The notes under the pieces: generated by a model | What the model saw: only the letters and a program-made list of their open reading frames with translations | Database searches by the model: none | Told to the model about the DNA's origin: nothing | Assembly: GCA_027323595.1 (NCBI GenBank) | Contig: DAHWBL010000415.1 | Span: 1-7,436, forward strand | Length of the DNA stretch: 7,436 bases | Reading direction: 5' to 3' | From: Acetobacteraceae bacterium | GTDB taxonomy: Bacteria > Pseudomonadota > Alphaproteobacteria > Acetobacterales > Acetobacteraceae | Shown: positions 1 to 6,099 of the stretch, one piece after another | Layout of the letters: every line of letters begins with the position of its first letter | Numbering within the stretch: position 1 is the stretch's first letter | Program-made: the position numbers and the translations under genes

Positions 1-240
1 GCCCAGACCGCGCAGAATCAGCGCGATCGCGTCGGTGCCGTTGGCGCAGCCGATGGCGTGCGCGCTGCCAAGCCAGGCGGCGAATTCGGCCTCGAACGCG
101 GCACCTTCCTTGCCCAGAATATACCAACCCGATTCCAGCACCCGCGCGATCGCCGCATCGATCGCCGATTTGTGCGCGCGATAGGCCGCGGCCGGATCGG
201 CCTGCGGCACCAGCAATGGCGGCATCGTGCTCGTGCTCAT
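1..240 (-). CDS. DegT/DnrJ/EryC1/StrS-family sugar aminotransferase, N-terminal part (cut by window edge)
   Basis: Eighty N-terminal residues are visible and the rest lies beyond the left edge. The family uses PLP to transaminate keto-sugars bound to nucleotides, giving amino sugars for O-antigen, capsule, glycoprotein or antibiotic sugars. The visible part carries the family's opening pattern: a VPQADPAAAYRAHKSAIDAA segment (residues 11-30), then VLESGWYILGKE (34-45), then a FEAEFAAWLG stretch and CANGTDAIALIL (67-76), the turn that helps hold the cofactor phosphate. The active-site lysine lies outside the window, so the substrate cannot be judged. The start at 240 directly follows the TAG of the epimerase gene with no spacer, so translation is probably coupled. 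An in-frame ATG at 225 is a weaker alternative. Together with the epimerase it suggests a nucleotide-sugar pathway. The family call is firm; the specific sugar is unknown. Confidence 0.9.
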   Translation of the reverse strand, partial: MSTSTMPPLLVPQADPAAAYRAHKSAIDAAIARVLESGWYILGKEGAAFEAEFAAWLGSAHAIGCANGTDAIALILRGLG

Positions 241-1236
241 CTACAGATAATCCGCAAATCGGGTGCGAAACCATTCCAGCGATCGCGCCAGCCCCTCGTC
301 CAGCTCGATGCGCGGCGCCCATCCGGCGCAGGCGCGAAACGCGCTGTCATCGGCATGGTAGCTGCCGATGTCGATGCTCGCCCGGTCGGCGGGAAACTCG
401 CGCGTGGTGAAATGCGCGGTCGGCAGGTTTGGATGTTCTGCTGCCACACGCACGAGTTTTTCCGCGAGGTCATGCAGGCTGATCGGCGCGCTGCCGCCGA
501 TGTTGAAGATGCGCCCATGACAGCCCGGCCGCAGCGCGGCCAGGATGAACGCCTCGGTCACGTCATCCACGTAGGTCAGATCACGCAACTGCGCGCCGCC
601 CCACACCTCGAACGGGCGGCCTTCCAGCACCGCGCGTATCCAGATGCCCAGAAACGTCTGCCGCGCGTCGCGGATGCGCAGCCGCGGGCCATAGCAATTG
701 GTCAGCCGCAACGCCACCACCGGGCGGTGATGCACCCGGTTTTCCAGCATCCAATATTGCTCGCCGGCGAATTTCGACACGCCGTTCGCATCCGGCGGCG
801 CCACCGGGTGGCTCTCATCCACCGGCAGCCGCAGCGGCCGCCCGTAGAACTGGCGGGTGGAGGCATGCACCACCACCGCGTCGGGGGCTGCCTCGCGCGC
901 GGCGTTGATCAGCCGCACCTGTGCCACCGCGTTCACCGCGATGTCGGCGAGCGGATCGCGCTGGCCGCCCATATGCGAGGTCTGGGCTGCAAGGTTGAAG
1001 ATCACCTCGGCACCTTCGCACAACGGCCGCAGGTCGATCTCACGGATGTCGCCGCGCACCAGCTCCACGCCGCTGCCGGCGAGGTTGGCCGGGTTGGCGC
1101 CGCCGCCGAACAAGAACCCGTCGAGTGCGACCACCCGCGCGCCGCGCGCGGCCAGCGTGTGGCACAAATTGGCGCCAAGGAACCCCGCACCGCCGGTCAC
1201 CAGCACGCGCCGGCCGCTCCAGTCATCCTGTGTCAT
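241..1236 (-). CDS. NAD-dependent epimerase/dehydratase (extended SDR), nucleotide-sugar modifying
   Basis: A 331-residue cytosolic extended short-chain dehydrogenase of normal length. The Rossmann dinucleotide motif is GGAGFLG (15-21). An acidic residue that can hold the NAD ribose is in VVALDG (D39). Next come NLAAQTSH (81-88), ASTRQFYGRP (125-134), PVDESHPVAPPDANGVSK (138-155), RLTNCYGPR (177-185) and RDLTYVDDV (218-226), all typical of sugar-nucleotide epimerases/dehydratases. The catalytic YxxxK is not standard: K155 is present, but the tyrosine position is N151. I chose the start at 1236 because AAGGA lies four bases upstream. An in-frame ATG at 1290 would add 18 residues and overlap the channel gene, but it lacks a ribosome binding site and the added residues look unlike the family. 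It is followed with no gap by the aminotransferase. Substrate and reaction are not determinable; UDP-, GDP- or dTDP-sugar are all possible. Confidence 0.92.
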   Translation of the reverse strand: MTQDDWSGRRVLVTGGAGFLGANLCHTLAARGARVVALDGFLFGGGANPANLAGSGVELVRGDIREIDLRPLCEGAEVIFNLAAQTSHMGGQRDPLADIAVNAVAQVRLINAAREAAPDAVVVHASTRQFYGRPLRLPVDESHPVAPPDANGVSKFAGEQYWMLENRVHHRPVVALRLTNCYGPRLRIRDARQTFLGIWIRAVLEGRPFEVWGGAQLRDLTYVDDVTEAFILAALRPGCHGRIFNIGGSAPISLHDLAEKLVRVAAEHPNLPTAHFTTREFPADRASIDIGSYHADDSAFRACAGWAPRIELDEGLARSLEWFRTRFADYL

Positions 1237-1273
1237 GCGGTCCTTTTCGCCCCCGAATGCGGCGGGCGCGTGG

Positions 1274-2257
1274 TCATGTGGTGTCGTCATTTTGCCGATC
1301 GTCGCGGAAATTGCGGGATTGTTCGATATCTGCGCGCAGCCGCCCGACCGTCGGCGGCGCCGCGCGCCGGATGCTGTCGGGGCCGGCATGGCGCATGATC
1401 TCGCTGAACCCGAACAGCAGCAGCACCACCCCCGCCACCACCTCGCTGCCCGCCAGCACCCGCGCCAGCGGTGCCGCCGGCGCCAGATCGCCATAGCCGA
1501 CGGTGGCCAGCGTCACCAGACTGAACCACACCGAATCGGCGAAATCGAGCTGCGTGGCCGCGCCATGCAGCGCGAACTGTGCCACCTTGGTGGTGCCCTC
1601 GGCGATCCGATACAGACACGCGAACACCACCACGATCAGCGCATAGACGGTGAGAAACGCGGTCAGCGGCATCAGCAGCCGGTCCATCCGCGCCGCCACC
1701 CCGCCGAAGATCAGCGCCACATCCATCGCCAGCATCACCACGTCATCGACATGCACCACCACGATCACCGTGATCAGCGCCATCGAGCCGAACAGCAGCG
1801 CGCTGCTCAGCGCCGCGGAGGGATGCAGCTCGGGCCAGATGAACGACAACAGCCCGATCGCCAGCATGGAGGGAATGAATTTGGTCAGCCGCGGCGCATG
1901 CTCCAGCTCGCGCAACAGCCGCGCGCGCAACCGCGCCGCGATCGCCCGCCGGCGCACCAGGCACGCCACCATGAACCCCGCCACCGGCAGCACCAGCGAC
2001 ACCACCGCCACCTGGTCCTGCGCGGTGCGGAAATTCGCCTCGCGCAGGAACACGAAGGCGCAGACATACAGTGCCAGGAAATTCGCGATCGTCAGGCCGA
2101 AATGCGCGCCCCCCTCGATCAGCAGCGCGAAGAACACGAAGCTCAGCGCCGAGGCCGCCAGTGCTGCGATGGTGAAGGCGCGGTCCGCCCCGATCCCGGC
2201 GGCGACCAGGCCGACCAGAACCAGCGTGAGGACCAGCGATCGAAGATGGCTGCGCAT
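1274..2257 (-). CDS. Multi-spanning membrane protein with K+-channel pore (ion channel, Ion_trans_2-like)
   Basis: A 327-residue inner-membrane protein. Roughly eight or nine hydrophobic segments are visible, at about residues 7-22, 27-47, 54-71, 83-100, 131-141, 153-170, 172-189, 194-216 and 267-288. Between the last two lies a pore loop, WFSLVTLATVGYGDLAP (244-260), holding the potassium selectivity filter TVGYGD (252-257). That is strong evidence for K+-selective conductance. No regularly spaced arginine S4 voltage sensor, RCK/TrkA domain or cyclic-nucleotide domain is visible, and the cytoplasmic tail is short (about 38 residues). The N-terminal half therefore looks like a membrane module of unknown role fused to a two-TM pore. 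The start at 2257 has GAGG seven bases upstream. It is the first gene of a leftward set with the epimerase 37 bp downstream. Gating and physiological role are unknown. Confidence 0.88.
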   Translation of the reverse strand: MRSHLRSLVLTLVLVGLVAAGIGADRAFTIAALAASALSFVFFALLIEGGAHFGLTIANFLALYVCAFVFLREANFRTAQDQVAVVSLVLPVAGFMVACLVRRRAIAARLRARLLRELEHAPRLTKFIPSMLAIGLLSFIWPELHPSAALSSALLFGSMALITVIVVVHVDDVVMLAMDVALIFGGVAARMDRLLMPLTAFLTVYALIVVVFACLYRIAEGTTKVAQFALHGAATQLDFADSVWFSLVTLATVGYGDLAPAAPLARVLAGSEVVAGVVLLLFGFSEIMRHAGPDSIRRAAPPTVGRLRADIEQSRNFRDDRQNDDTT

Positions 2258-2354
2258 CGTGCTGCCTCATAGCGCACCCGCCCGATATGTCGATGCCGCG
2301 CCCACCCGGCCCGACCCTGGCCGGCGGCGGCCGCGGTTGCTAGACCTGCGCGCC
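2258..2354. promoter_or_regulatory. Divergent intergenic region between the channel gene and the DUF445 gene
   Basis: Ninety-seven bases separate two genes that are transcribed outward, so promoters for both should lie here or just inside the coding ends. The region is very GC-rich. The only hint is TTGCTAGACCT at 2337-2347, which holds a weak -10-like TAGACC seven bases before the DUF445 ATG, with no -35 partner I trust. On the minus strand GAGG at 2265-2268 serves as ribosome binding site for the channel gene. No clear operator or hairpin seen. Confidence 0.4.
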
Positions 2355-3617
2355 ATGCCCTCCACCCAACCCGATCCGGACGCCGCGGCCCGGCGCACGC
2401 TCACCCGTCACCGCGCCTTCGCCACCGGATTGCTGCTGGCCATGGTCGGGCTGATCCTGCTCGCCCGCCGCCTGCCGCCCGGCCCCTGGACCGAGCTGCT
2501 GGAGGCCTCCGCCCGCGCCGGCCTGGTCGGCGGCCTGGCGGACTGGTTCGCCGTCACCGCCCTGTTCCGCCATCCGCTCGGCCTGCCGATCCCCCACACC
2601 GCCATCATCCCGGCGCAGAAGGCGCGGCTGGGCGCGGCGCTGGGGCGGTTCGTCGCCAACCACGTGTTCACCGGCCGCGAGGTGGCCCGCATCCTGGGCC
2701 AGCTCGACATGCCCGCGATCATCCAGCGTTTCCTCGCCGACCCCGCCGCCAGCCGCCCCGCCGCGGAGGCGCTCGCCGGGCTGATGCCCAGGCTGCTCGC
2801 CAGCATCGAGGATGGCCGCGCCCGCCGCCTCGCCGCCCGGCTGCTGCCGCGTCTTGCCGGCGGCCCAGGCGCGGGGCGGGTGGTGGCGCGCGCGCTGCGC
2901 GGCCTGGTGAACGGCGGCCGCCACCAGGAGGTGCTGGCGTTTCTGATGGTGCAGCTCAAGGCCGCGATCCTGGCCAAGGAGGACCAGCTCCAGGCCGCCA
3001 TCGCCGAGCGCGTGCGCGAGCAGGGTGGCCGGCTGATCGGCTGGGCGCTCGGCGCCTCGATCGCCCGGCGCACCCTCACCACCCTGCATGCCGAGCTCGA
3101 CAAACTCACCGCCGGCGGCTCCGACCTGCGCGACGCCTTCGACGAATGGGTGCGCCGCGAGATCGACCTGCTGGAAAACGACGAGGCCCGCGCCGCCGAG
3201 CTGGGCCAGGCGATCCGCCGGCTGCTGGCGCACCAGACCATGCAGGCCTGGATGTGGGACGTCTGGGCGCGCCTGCGCCGTGCCCTCGAACAGGACGCCG
3301 AGCGCCCCAACGGCCACACCATCGCGCTGATCGAAAGCGCGCTCGGCAATATCGGCCAGGTCCTGACCGACGACCCCGCGGCACGGGCGCGGGTGCAGCA
3401 CGCCACCGAGGCGATCGCCGCCAACCTGCTGCCGTCCGGGCGCGCCCAGCTCGCCGATTTCATCGCCGGCGTGGTCGGCGGCTGGGACAGCGCGACCTTG
3501 GTGGACCGGCTGGAGCTGCGGGTCGGCAAGGACCTGCAATATATCCGCATCAACGGCACGCTGGTCGGATTCGTGGCCGGCGGCGCGCTGTTTTTGCTGC
3601 TGCGCGGGGTGTTCTAG
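2355..3617 (+). CDS. DUF445 (YjiN-like) membrane-anchored protein
   Basis: A 420-residue protein of the DUF445 family, whose biochemical function is not established. A hydrophobic segment lies near the N-terminus (about 21-38) and another at the extreme C-terminus (about 402-418), with a long, charged, mostly helical middle. The family's most conserved block is present: GLVGGLADWFAVTALFRHPL (56-75) followed by PIPHTAIIPAQKARLG. The C-terminal hallmark LELRVGKDLQYIRINGTLVG (386-405) is also intact. The reading frame stays open far upstream (to 1650), but that extension is antisense to the channel gene and has low-complexity composition. The ATG at 2355 is where family-like sequence begins. No Shine-Dalgarno is visible before it, so a leaderless or weakly initiated message is possible. 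It appears monocistronic. Family assignment is confident; function is unknown. Confidence 0.9.
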   Translation: MPSTQPDPDAAARRTLTRHRAFATGLLLAMVGLILLARRLPPGPWTELLEASARAGLVGGLADWFAVTALFRHPLGLPIPHTAIIPAQKARLGAALGRFVANHVFTGREVARILGQLDMPAIIQRFLADPAASRPAAEALAGLMPRLLASIEDGRARRLAARLLPRLAGGPGAGRVVARALRGLVNGGRHQEVLAFLMVQLKAAILAKEDQLQAAIAERVREQGGRLIGWALGASIARRTLTTLHAELDKLTAGGSDLRDAFDEWVRREIDLLENDEARAAELGQAIRRLLAHQTMQAWMWDVWARLRRALEQDAERPNGHTIALIESALGNIGQVLTDDPAARARVQHATEAIAANLLPSGRAQLADFIAGVVGGWDSATLVDRLELRVGKDLQYIRINGTLVGFVAGGALFLLLRGVF

Positions 3618-3638
3618 ACGCTTGCGCCGCCCTGCGAT

Positions 3639-3666
3639 TTGGGTAACACAAACGTTTGAATATATC
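3639..3666 (+). promoter_or_regulatory. Putative sigma-70-type promoter of the amidohydrolase gene
   Basis: A TTGGGT box (3639-3644) and a TATATC box (3661-3666) are separated by 16 bases in a short AT-rich island within otherwise GC-rich DNA. Transcription would begin near 3673, about 36 bases before the amidohydrolase ATG. The spacer contains a perfect 10-bp palindrome, annotated separately. Neither box is a perfect consensus match and there is no experimental support. Confidence 0.45.
3649..3658. promoter_or_regulatory. LacI/PurR-type operator core, CAAACGTTTG
   Basis: A perfect 10-bp palindrome with the central CpG characteristic of LacI/GalR-family operators. It is identical to the core of the E. 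coli PurR consensus. It lies between the predicted -35 and -10 boxes, where a bound repressor would block RNA polymerase. No LacI-family regulator is encoded in the window, so the controlling protein is unknown. The link to a LacI-type repressor is inference from the motif and its position. Confidence 0.45.
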
Positions 3667-3708
3667 GGAACACCAGCGCGACGCGCCGCCAGCCCGGGAA
3701 ACGCCACA

Positions 3709-4656
3709 ATGAACCGACGCGACTGTCTCGCCGCCATGACCGCCCTCGCGGTCACCCAAGCCGCCGCCGCCCAAACCGCGCCACGCGACATCCCGCGCAT
3801 CGCCGGCCCCGACCCCGACACCAGGCGGCCGAATTTCGTGATGCCGCGCGGCGCGGTGGACAGCCACACCCACATCTTCGGCCCGCAGACCCTGTTTCCC
3901 TTCGCCGAGACCCGCCCCTACACGCCGCCCGAGGCGCCGCTCGCCGCCTTCGCCGCCCTGCACGGCAAGCTCGGCATCGACCGCGCGGTGATCGTCAACG
4001 CCACGGTGCACGGCACCGACGCGCGGGTGGTCGCCGACGCCATCGCGCGCAGCGGCGGGCGTTATCTGGGCATCGTCAACATCAACGACAGCTTCGATGC
4101 GAAACAGCTCGCCGCGCTCAACGAACAGGGCATGCGCGGCTGCCGCTTCACCTTCGTCGGCCATCTCGGCGGCCCGGCCAATCTTGATGTGCTCAACCGC
4201 GCGATCCCGAAAATCGCCCCGCTGGGCTGGCATGTCGATCTGTATCTCGAACCGCAGATGATCCCGGTGATGGCGCCGATGCTCGCCAATCTGCCGGTGC
4301 GCTACGTCATCGACCATATGGGTCTGCCCAACGCCGCCGAGGGGCTCGACCAGCCGAACTTCGTCGCCCTGCTCAAGCTGCTGCGCGAGGATGAGAAGGC
4401 GTGGGTGAAAATCTCCGGCCCCGAGCGCGCCAGCCGCGCCGGCCCGCCCTTCGCCGACGCCGTGCCCTTCGCCCGCGCGCTGATCGACACCGCGCCGGAC
4501 CGGGTGATCTGGGGCAGCGACTGGCCGCACCCCAACGTCAAATTCATGCCCAATGACGGCGATCTGGTGGACCTGATCCCGCACTACGCGCCAGACCCGG
4601 CGGTGCGGCAGAAGCTGCTGGTGGACAATCCGGTGCGCCTGTTCGGGTTCGTGTGA
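3709..4656 (+). CDS. Amidohydrolase-family (AmidoH_2) metal-dependent hydrolase, PDC-hydrolase-like, with Tat-like signal
   Basis: A 315-residue member of the TIM-barrel amidohydrolase superfamily, closest in motif style to 2-pyrone-4,6-dicarboxylate hydrolases (LigI type) that open a lactone ring in aromatic degradation. Candidate metal and catalytic residues are visible: AVDSHTHIFGP (49-59, H53 and H55), H101 in NATVHGTD, H175 in GWHVDLY, H203 in YVIDHMG and D271 in VIWGSDWPHPN. The N-terminus MNRRDCLAAMTALAVTQAAAA looks like a short twin-arginine signal peptide with cleavage after the Ala run near residue 21, which predicts a periplasmic enzyme. The start at 3709 has GGGAA eight bases upstream; the open frame before it includes the promoter island. 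No downstream gene follows closely, with 107 bp to the ene-reductase. The true substrate is uncertain: a lactone, or another carboxylate. Confidence 0.87.
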   Translation: MNRRDCLAAMTALAVTQAAAAQTAPRDIPRIAGPDPDTRRPNFVMPRGAVDSHTHIFGPQTLFPFAETRPYTPPEAPLAAFAALHGKLGIDRAVIVNATVHGTDARVVADAIARSGGRYLGIVNINDSFDAKQLAALNEQGMRGCRFTFVGHLGGPANLDVLNRAIPKIAPLGWHVDLYLEPQMIPVMAPMLANLPVRYVIDHMGLPNAAEGLDQPNFVALLKLLREDEKAWVKISGPERASRAGPPFADAVPFARALIDTAPDRVIWGSDWPHPNVKFMPNDGDLVDLIPHYAPDPAVRQKLLVDNPVRLFGFV

Positions 4657-4675
4657 GCCAACGCCAATAGCTGAA

Positions 4676-4699
4676 GCGGCGCGGCAGCCATGCCGCCGC
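4676..4699 (+). terminator. Weak GC-rich hairpin after the amidohydrolase gene
   Basis: GCGGC (4676-4680) and GGCA (4683-4686) can pair with TGCC (4691-4694) and GCCGC (4695-4699) around a four-base loop with a two-base bulge. It begins about 20 bases after the stop codon. No U-tract follows, so this is not a classical intrinsic terminator; it may only be a stabilising 3' stem or a chance GC structure. Confidence 0.25.
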
Positions 4700-4763
4700 G
4701 TCGCTGGCCGGGTCGGCGCGGGCTGCGCACACTGGCGCCCGCATCAACGTCGCCGGAGCCGCC

Positions 4764-5882
4764 ATGACCGACCCGCTTGTTTCCGCATCCGACAGCGACC
4801 TGTTCCGCCCCTACCGGCTCGGCGATCTGACGCTGGCCAACCGCATCGTCATGGCGCCGCTCACCCGCCGCCGCGCCGGGCCCGCGGGTGTCCCCGGTCC
4901 GCTGAACGCCACCTATTACCGCCAGCGCGCCACCGCCGGGCTGATCATCGGCGAGGCCACCAACATCTCGCCGCAGGGCAAGGGCAACGGCTGGACGCCG
5001 GGCATCTTCAACGACGCGCAGGTGGCCGGCTGGCGCACCGTCACCGACACGCTACACGCGGCCGGCGGGCATATCTTCTGCCAGCTCTGGCACACCGGTC
5101 GCACCTCCCATCCCGCCCTGCAACCCGGCGGCGTGCTGCCGGTCGCGCCCTCGGCGATCCGCGCCGAGGGCAGCTCCTTCACCGAGCAGGGGCCGCGCCC
5201 CTATGTCACGCCGCGCCCGCTGCACACCGACGAGATCGCCGGCATCGTCGATGATTATCGCGGCGCCACCCGCCGCGCCCGCGCCGCCGGCTTCGACGGC
5301 GTCGAAATCCATGGCGCCAACGGCTATCTGATCGACCAGTTCATCCGCTCCGGCTCGAATTTTCGCACCGACCGCTATGGCGGCAGCCTGGAGAACCGTC
5401 TGCGCCTCGTGCTCGAGATCGCCGCGGCGGTGGTGGATGAATGGGGCGGCGACCATGTCGGCATCCGCATCTCCCCGCTCAACCAGGCGAACAGCATGCA
5501 CGATGCCGACCCCGCGACCAGCTTCGGCACCATCGCCGAGCGTCTGGGCCGGCTGGGTCTGGTGTATCTGCACGTGCTGGAAGGCTCCACCCGCGCGCCG
5601 CGCGGGCAGGGACCGCAACTGGATTGGCAGGCGCTGCGCCGGGGCTTCGGCGGCACCTACATCAGCAACAACGGCCACACCCGCGCCACCGCGCTCGCCG
5701 CCCGCGCCGCCGACAGCGCCGACCTGATCTGCTTCGGCCGCCCCTTCATCGCCAATCCGGACCTGGTGGCGCGGCTGCGCGACGACCGCCCATTGGCCGA
5801 GATCGACCAGACGACCATCTATGGCATGGACCCCGCCGGCGGAGAGGCCGGCTATACCGACTATGCGGAGTTGCCAGCATGA
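4764..5882 (+). CDS. Old Yellow Enzyme-family FMN ene-reductase (NemA-like)
   Basis: A 372-residue NAD(P)H-dependent flavin oxidoreductase of usual family length, expected to be a cytosolic (alpha/beta)8 barrel. The family reduces activated C=C bonds of enals, enones and maleimides, or nitro compounds. Visible landmarks are MAPLTRRR (30-37; T34 matches the OYE1 threonine that tunes FMN), CQLWHTGR (106-113, with Q107 and W109), VEIHGANGYLIDQF (180-193, substrate-binding H183/N186 pair and Y188 proton donor), NFRTDRYGGSLENR (199-212), GIRISP (233-238) and CFGRPFIANPDLV (323-335). All key residues are intact. GGAG lies five bases before the ATG. Its stop overlaps the start of the next gene by ATGA. 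The class is certain; the physiological substrate is not. NemA-like detoxification of electrophiles is the likeliest role. Confidence 0.93.
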   Translation: MTDPLVSASDSDLFRPYRLGDLTLANRIVMAPLTRRRAGPAGVPGPLNATYYRQRATAGLIIGEATNISPQGKGNGWTPGIFNDAQVAGWRTVTDTLHAAGGHIFCQLWHTGRTSHPALQPGGVLPVAPSAIRAEGSSFTEQGPRPYVTPRPLHTDEIAGIVDDYRGATRRARAAGFDGVEIHGANGYLIDQFIRSGSNFRTDRYGGSLENRLRLVLEIAAAVVDEWGGDHVGIRISPLNQANSMHDADPATSFGTIAERLGRLGLVYLHVLEGSTRAPRGQGPQLDWQALRRGFGGTYISNNGHTRATALAARAADSADLICFGRPFIANPDLVARLRDDRPLAEIDQTTIYGMDPAGGEAGYTDYAELPA

Positions 5883-6079
5883 CCGAGTTTCAGGTTCCCG
5901 ACATGACCTGCGCCAACTGCCTCGCCGCCATCACCCGCGCGGTGCGGGCCGAGGACGTGCAGGCGGTGGTCACCGCCGATCTGCCGACCCACCGGCTGCG
6001 GATCGACAGCCAGACAGACCCCGCGCGCCTCGCCGCCGCCATCACCGAGGCCGGGTTCACCCCCGGCCCCGCCACATGA
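5879..6079 (+). CDS. Small heavy-metal-associated (HMA) domain protein, CopZ-like
   Basis: A 66-residue single-domain protein with the ferredoxin-like HMA fold signature. The metal-binding loop DMTCANC (8-14, C11 and C14) follows the first beta strand, and a terminal EAGFTP segment matches the end of the domain. Such proteins bind Cu(I) or other soft metals and pass them to P-type ATPases or cuproenzymes. Its ATG overlaps the ene-reductase stop codon (ATGA), so its translation is very probably coupled to that gene. No copper ATPase or CueR-type regulator is in the window, so it is an orphan here. Metal specificity is not determinable. Normal family length, no truncation. Confidence 0.87.
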   Translation: MTEFQVPDMTCANCLAAITRAVRAEDVQAVVTADLPTHRLRIDSQTDPARLAAAITEAGFTPGPAT

Positions 6080-6099
6080 TCGGTCGGCCCGGCTGATCA
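6077..6099 (+). terminator. Hairpin spanning both convergent stop codons
   Basis: Ten bases (6077-6086) pair with ten (6090-6099) around a three-base loop. In plus-strand RNA all ten pairs form, two as G-U wobbles. In minus-strand RNA those two become A-C mismatches, so the stem favours the rightward transcript of the metal-binding gene. The stem contains the TGA stops of both convergent genes. It lacks a U-tract on either side, so efficiency as an intrinsic terminator is doubtful. Confidence 0.42.

Noticed and set aside
1237..1290. Longer epimerase start at 1290 overlapping the channel gene
   Set aside because: No ribosome binding site there, and the added residues lack family similarity, while 1236 has AAGGA at proper spacing.
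58..1398. Long plus-strand open frame of 446 codons over the epimerase region
   Set aside because: It is antisense to a clear epimerase with intact motifs. Its product is Arg/His/Gln-rich low-complexity sequence typical of reverse frames in GC-rich genes.
857..2272. Plus-strand open frame of 471 codons over the channel gene
   Set aside because: Antisense to the TVGYGD membrane protein. The product is repetitive His/Arg/Gln-rich sequence with no domain pattern.
1650..2354. Upstream extension of the DUF445 frame
   Set aside because: The extra 235 codons are antisense to the channel gene and Ser/Thr/Arg-rich; DUF445-like sequence begins only after 2355.
2340..3875. Minus-strand open frame of 511 codons opposite the DUF445 gene
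   Set aside because: Shadow of the GC-rich DUF445 gene; Gly/Ala/Gln-rich with no recognisable domain, and it crosses the gene boundary into the amidohydrolase gene.
3550..4584. Minus-strand open frame of 344 codons opposite the amidohydrolase
   Set aside because: Antisense to a gene with complete amidohydrolase motifs; composition is reverse-frame-like.
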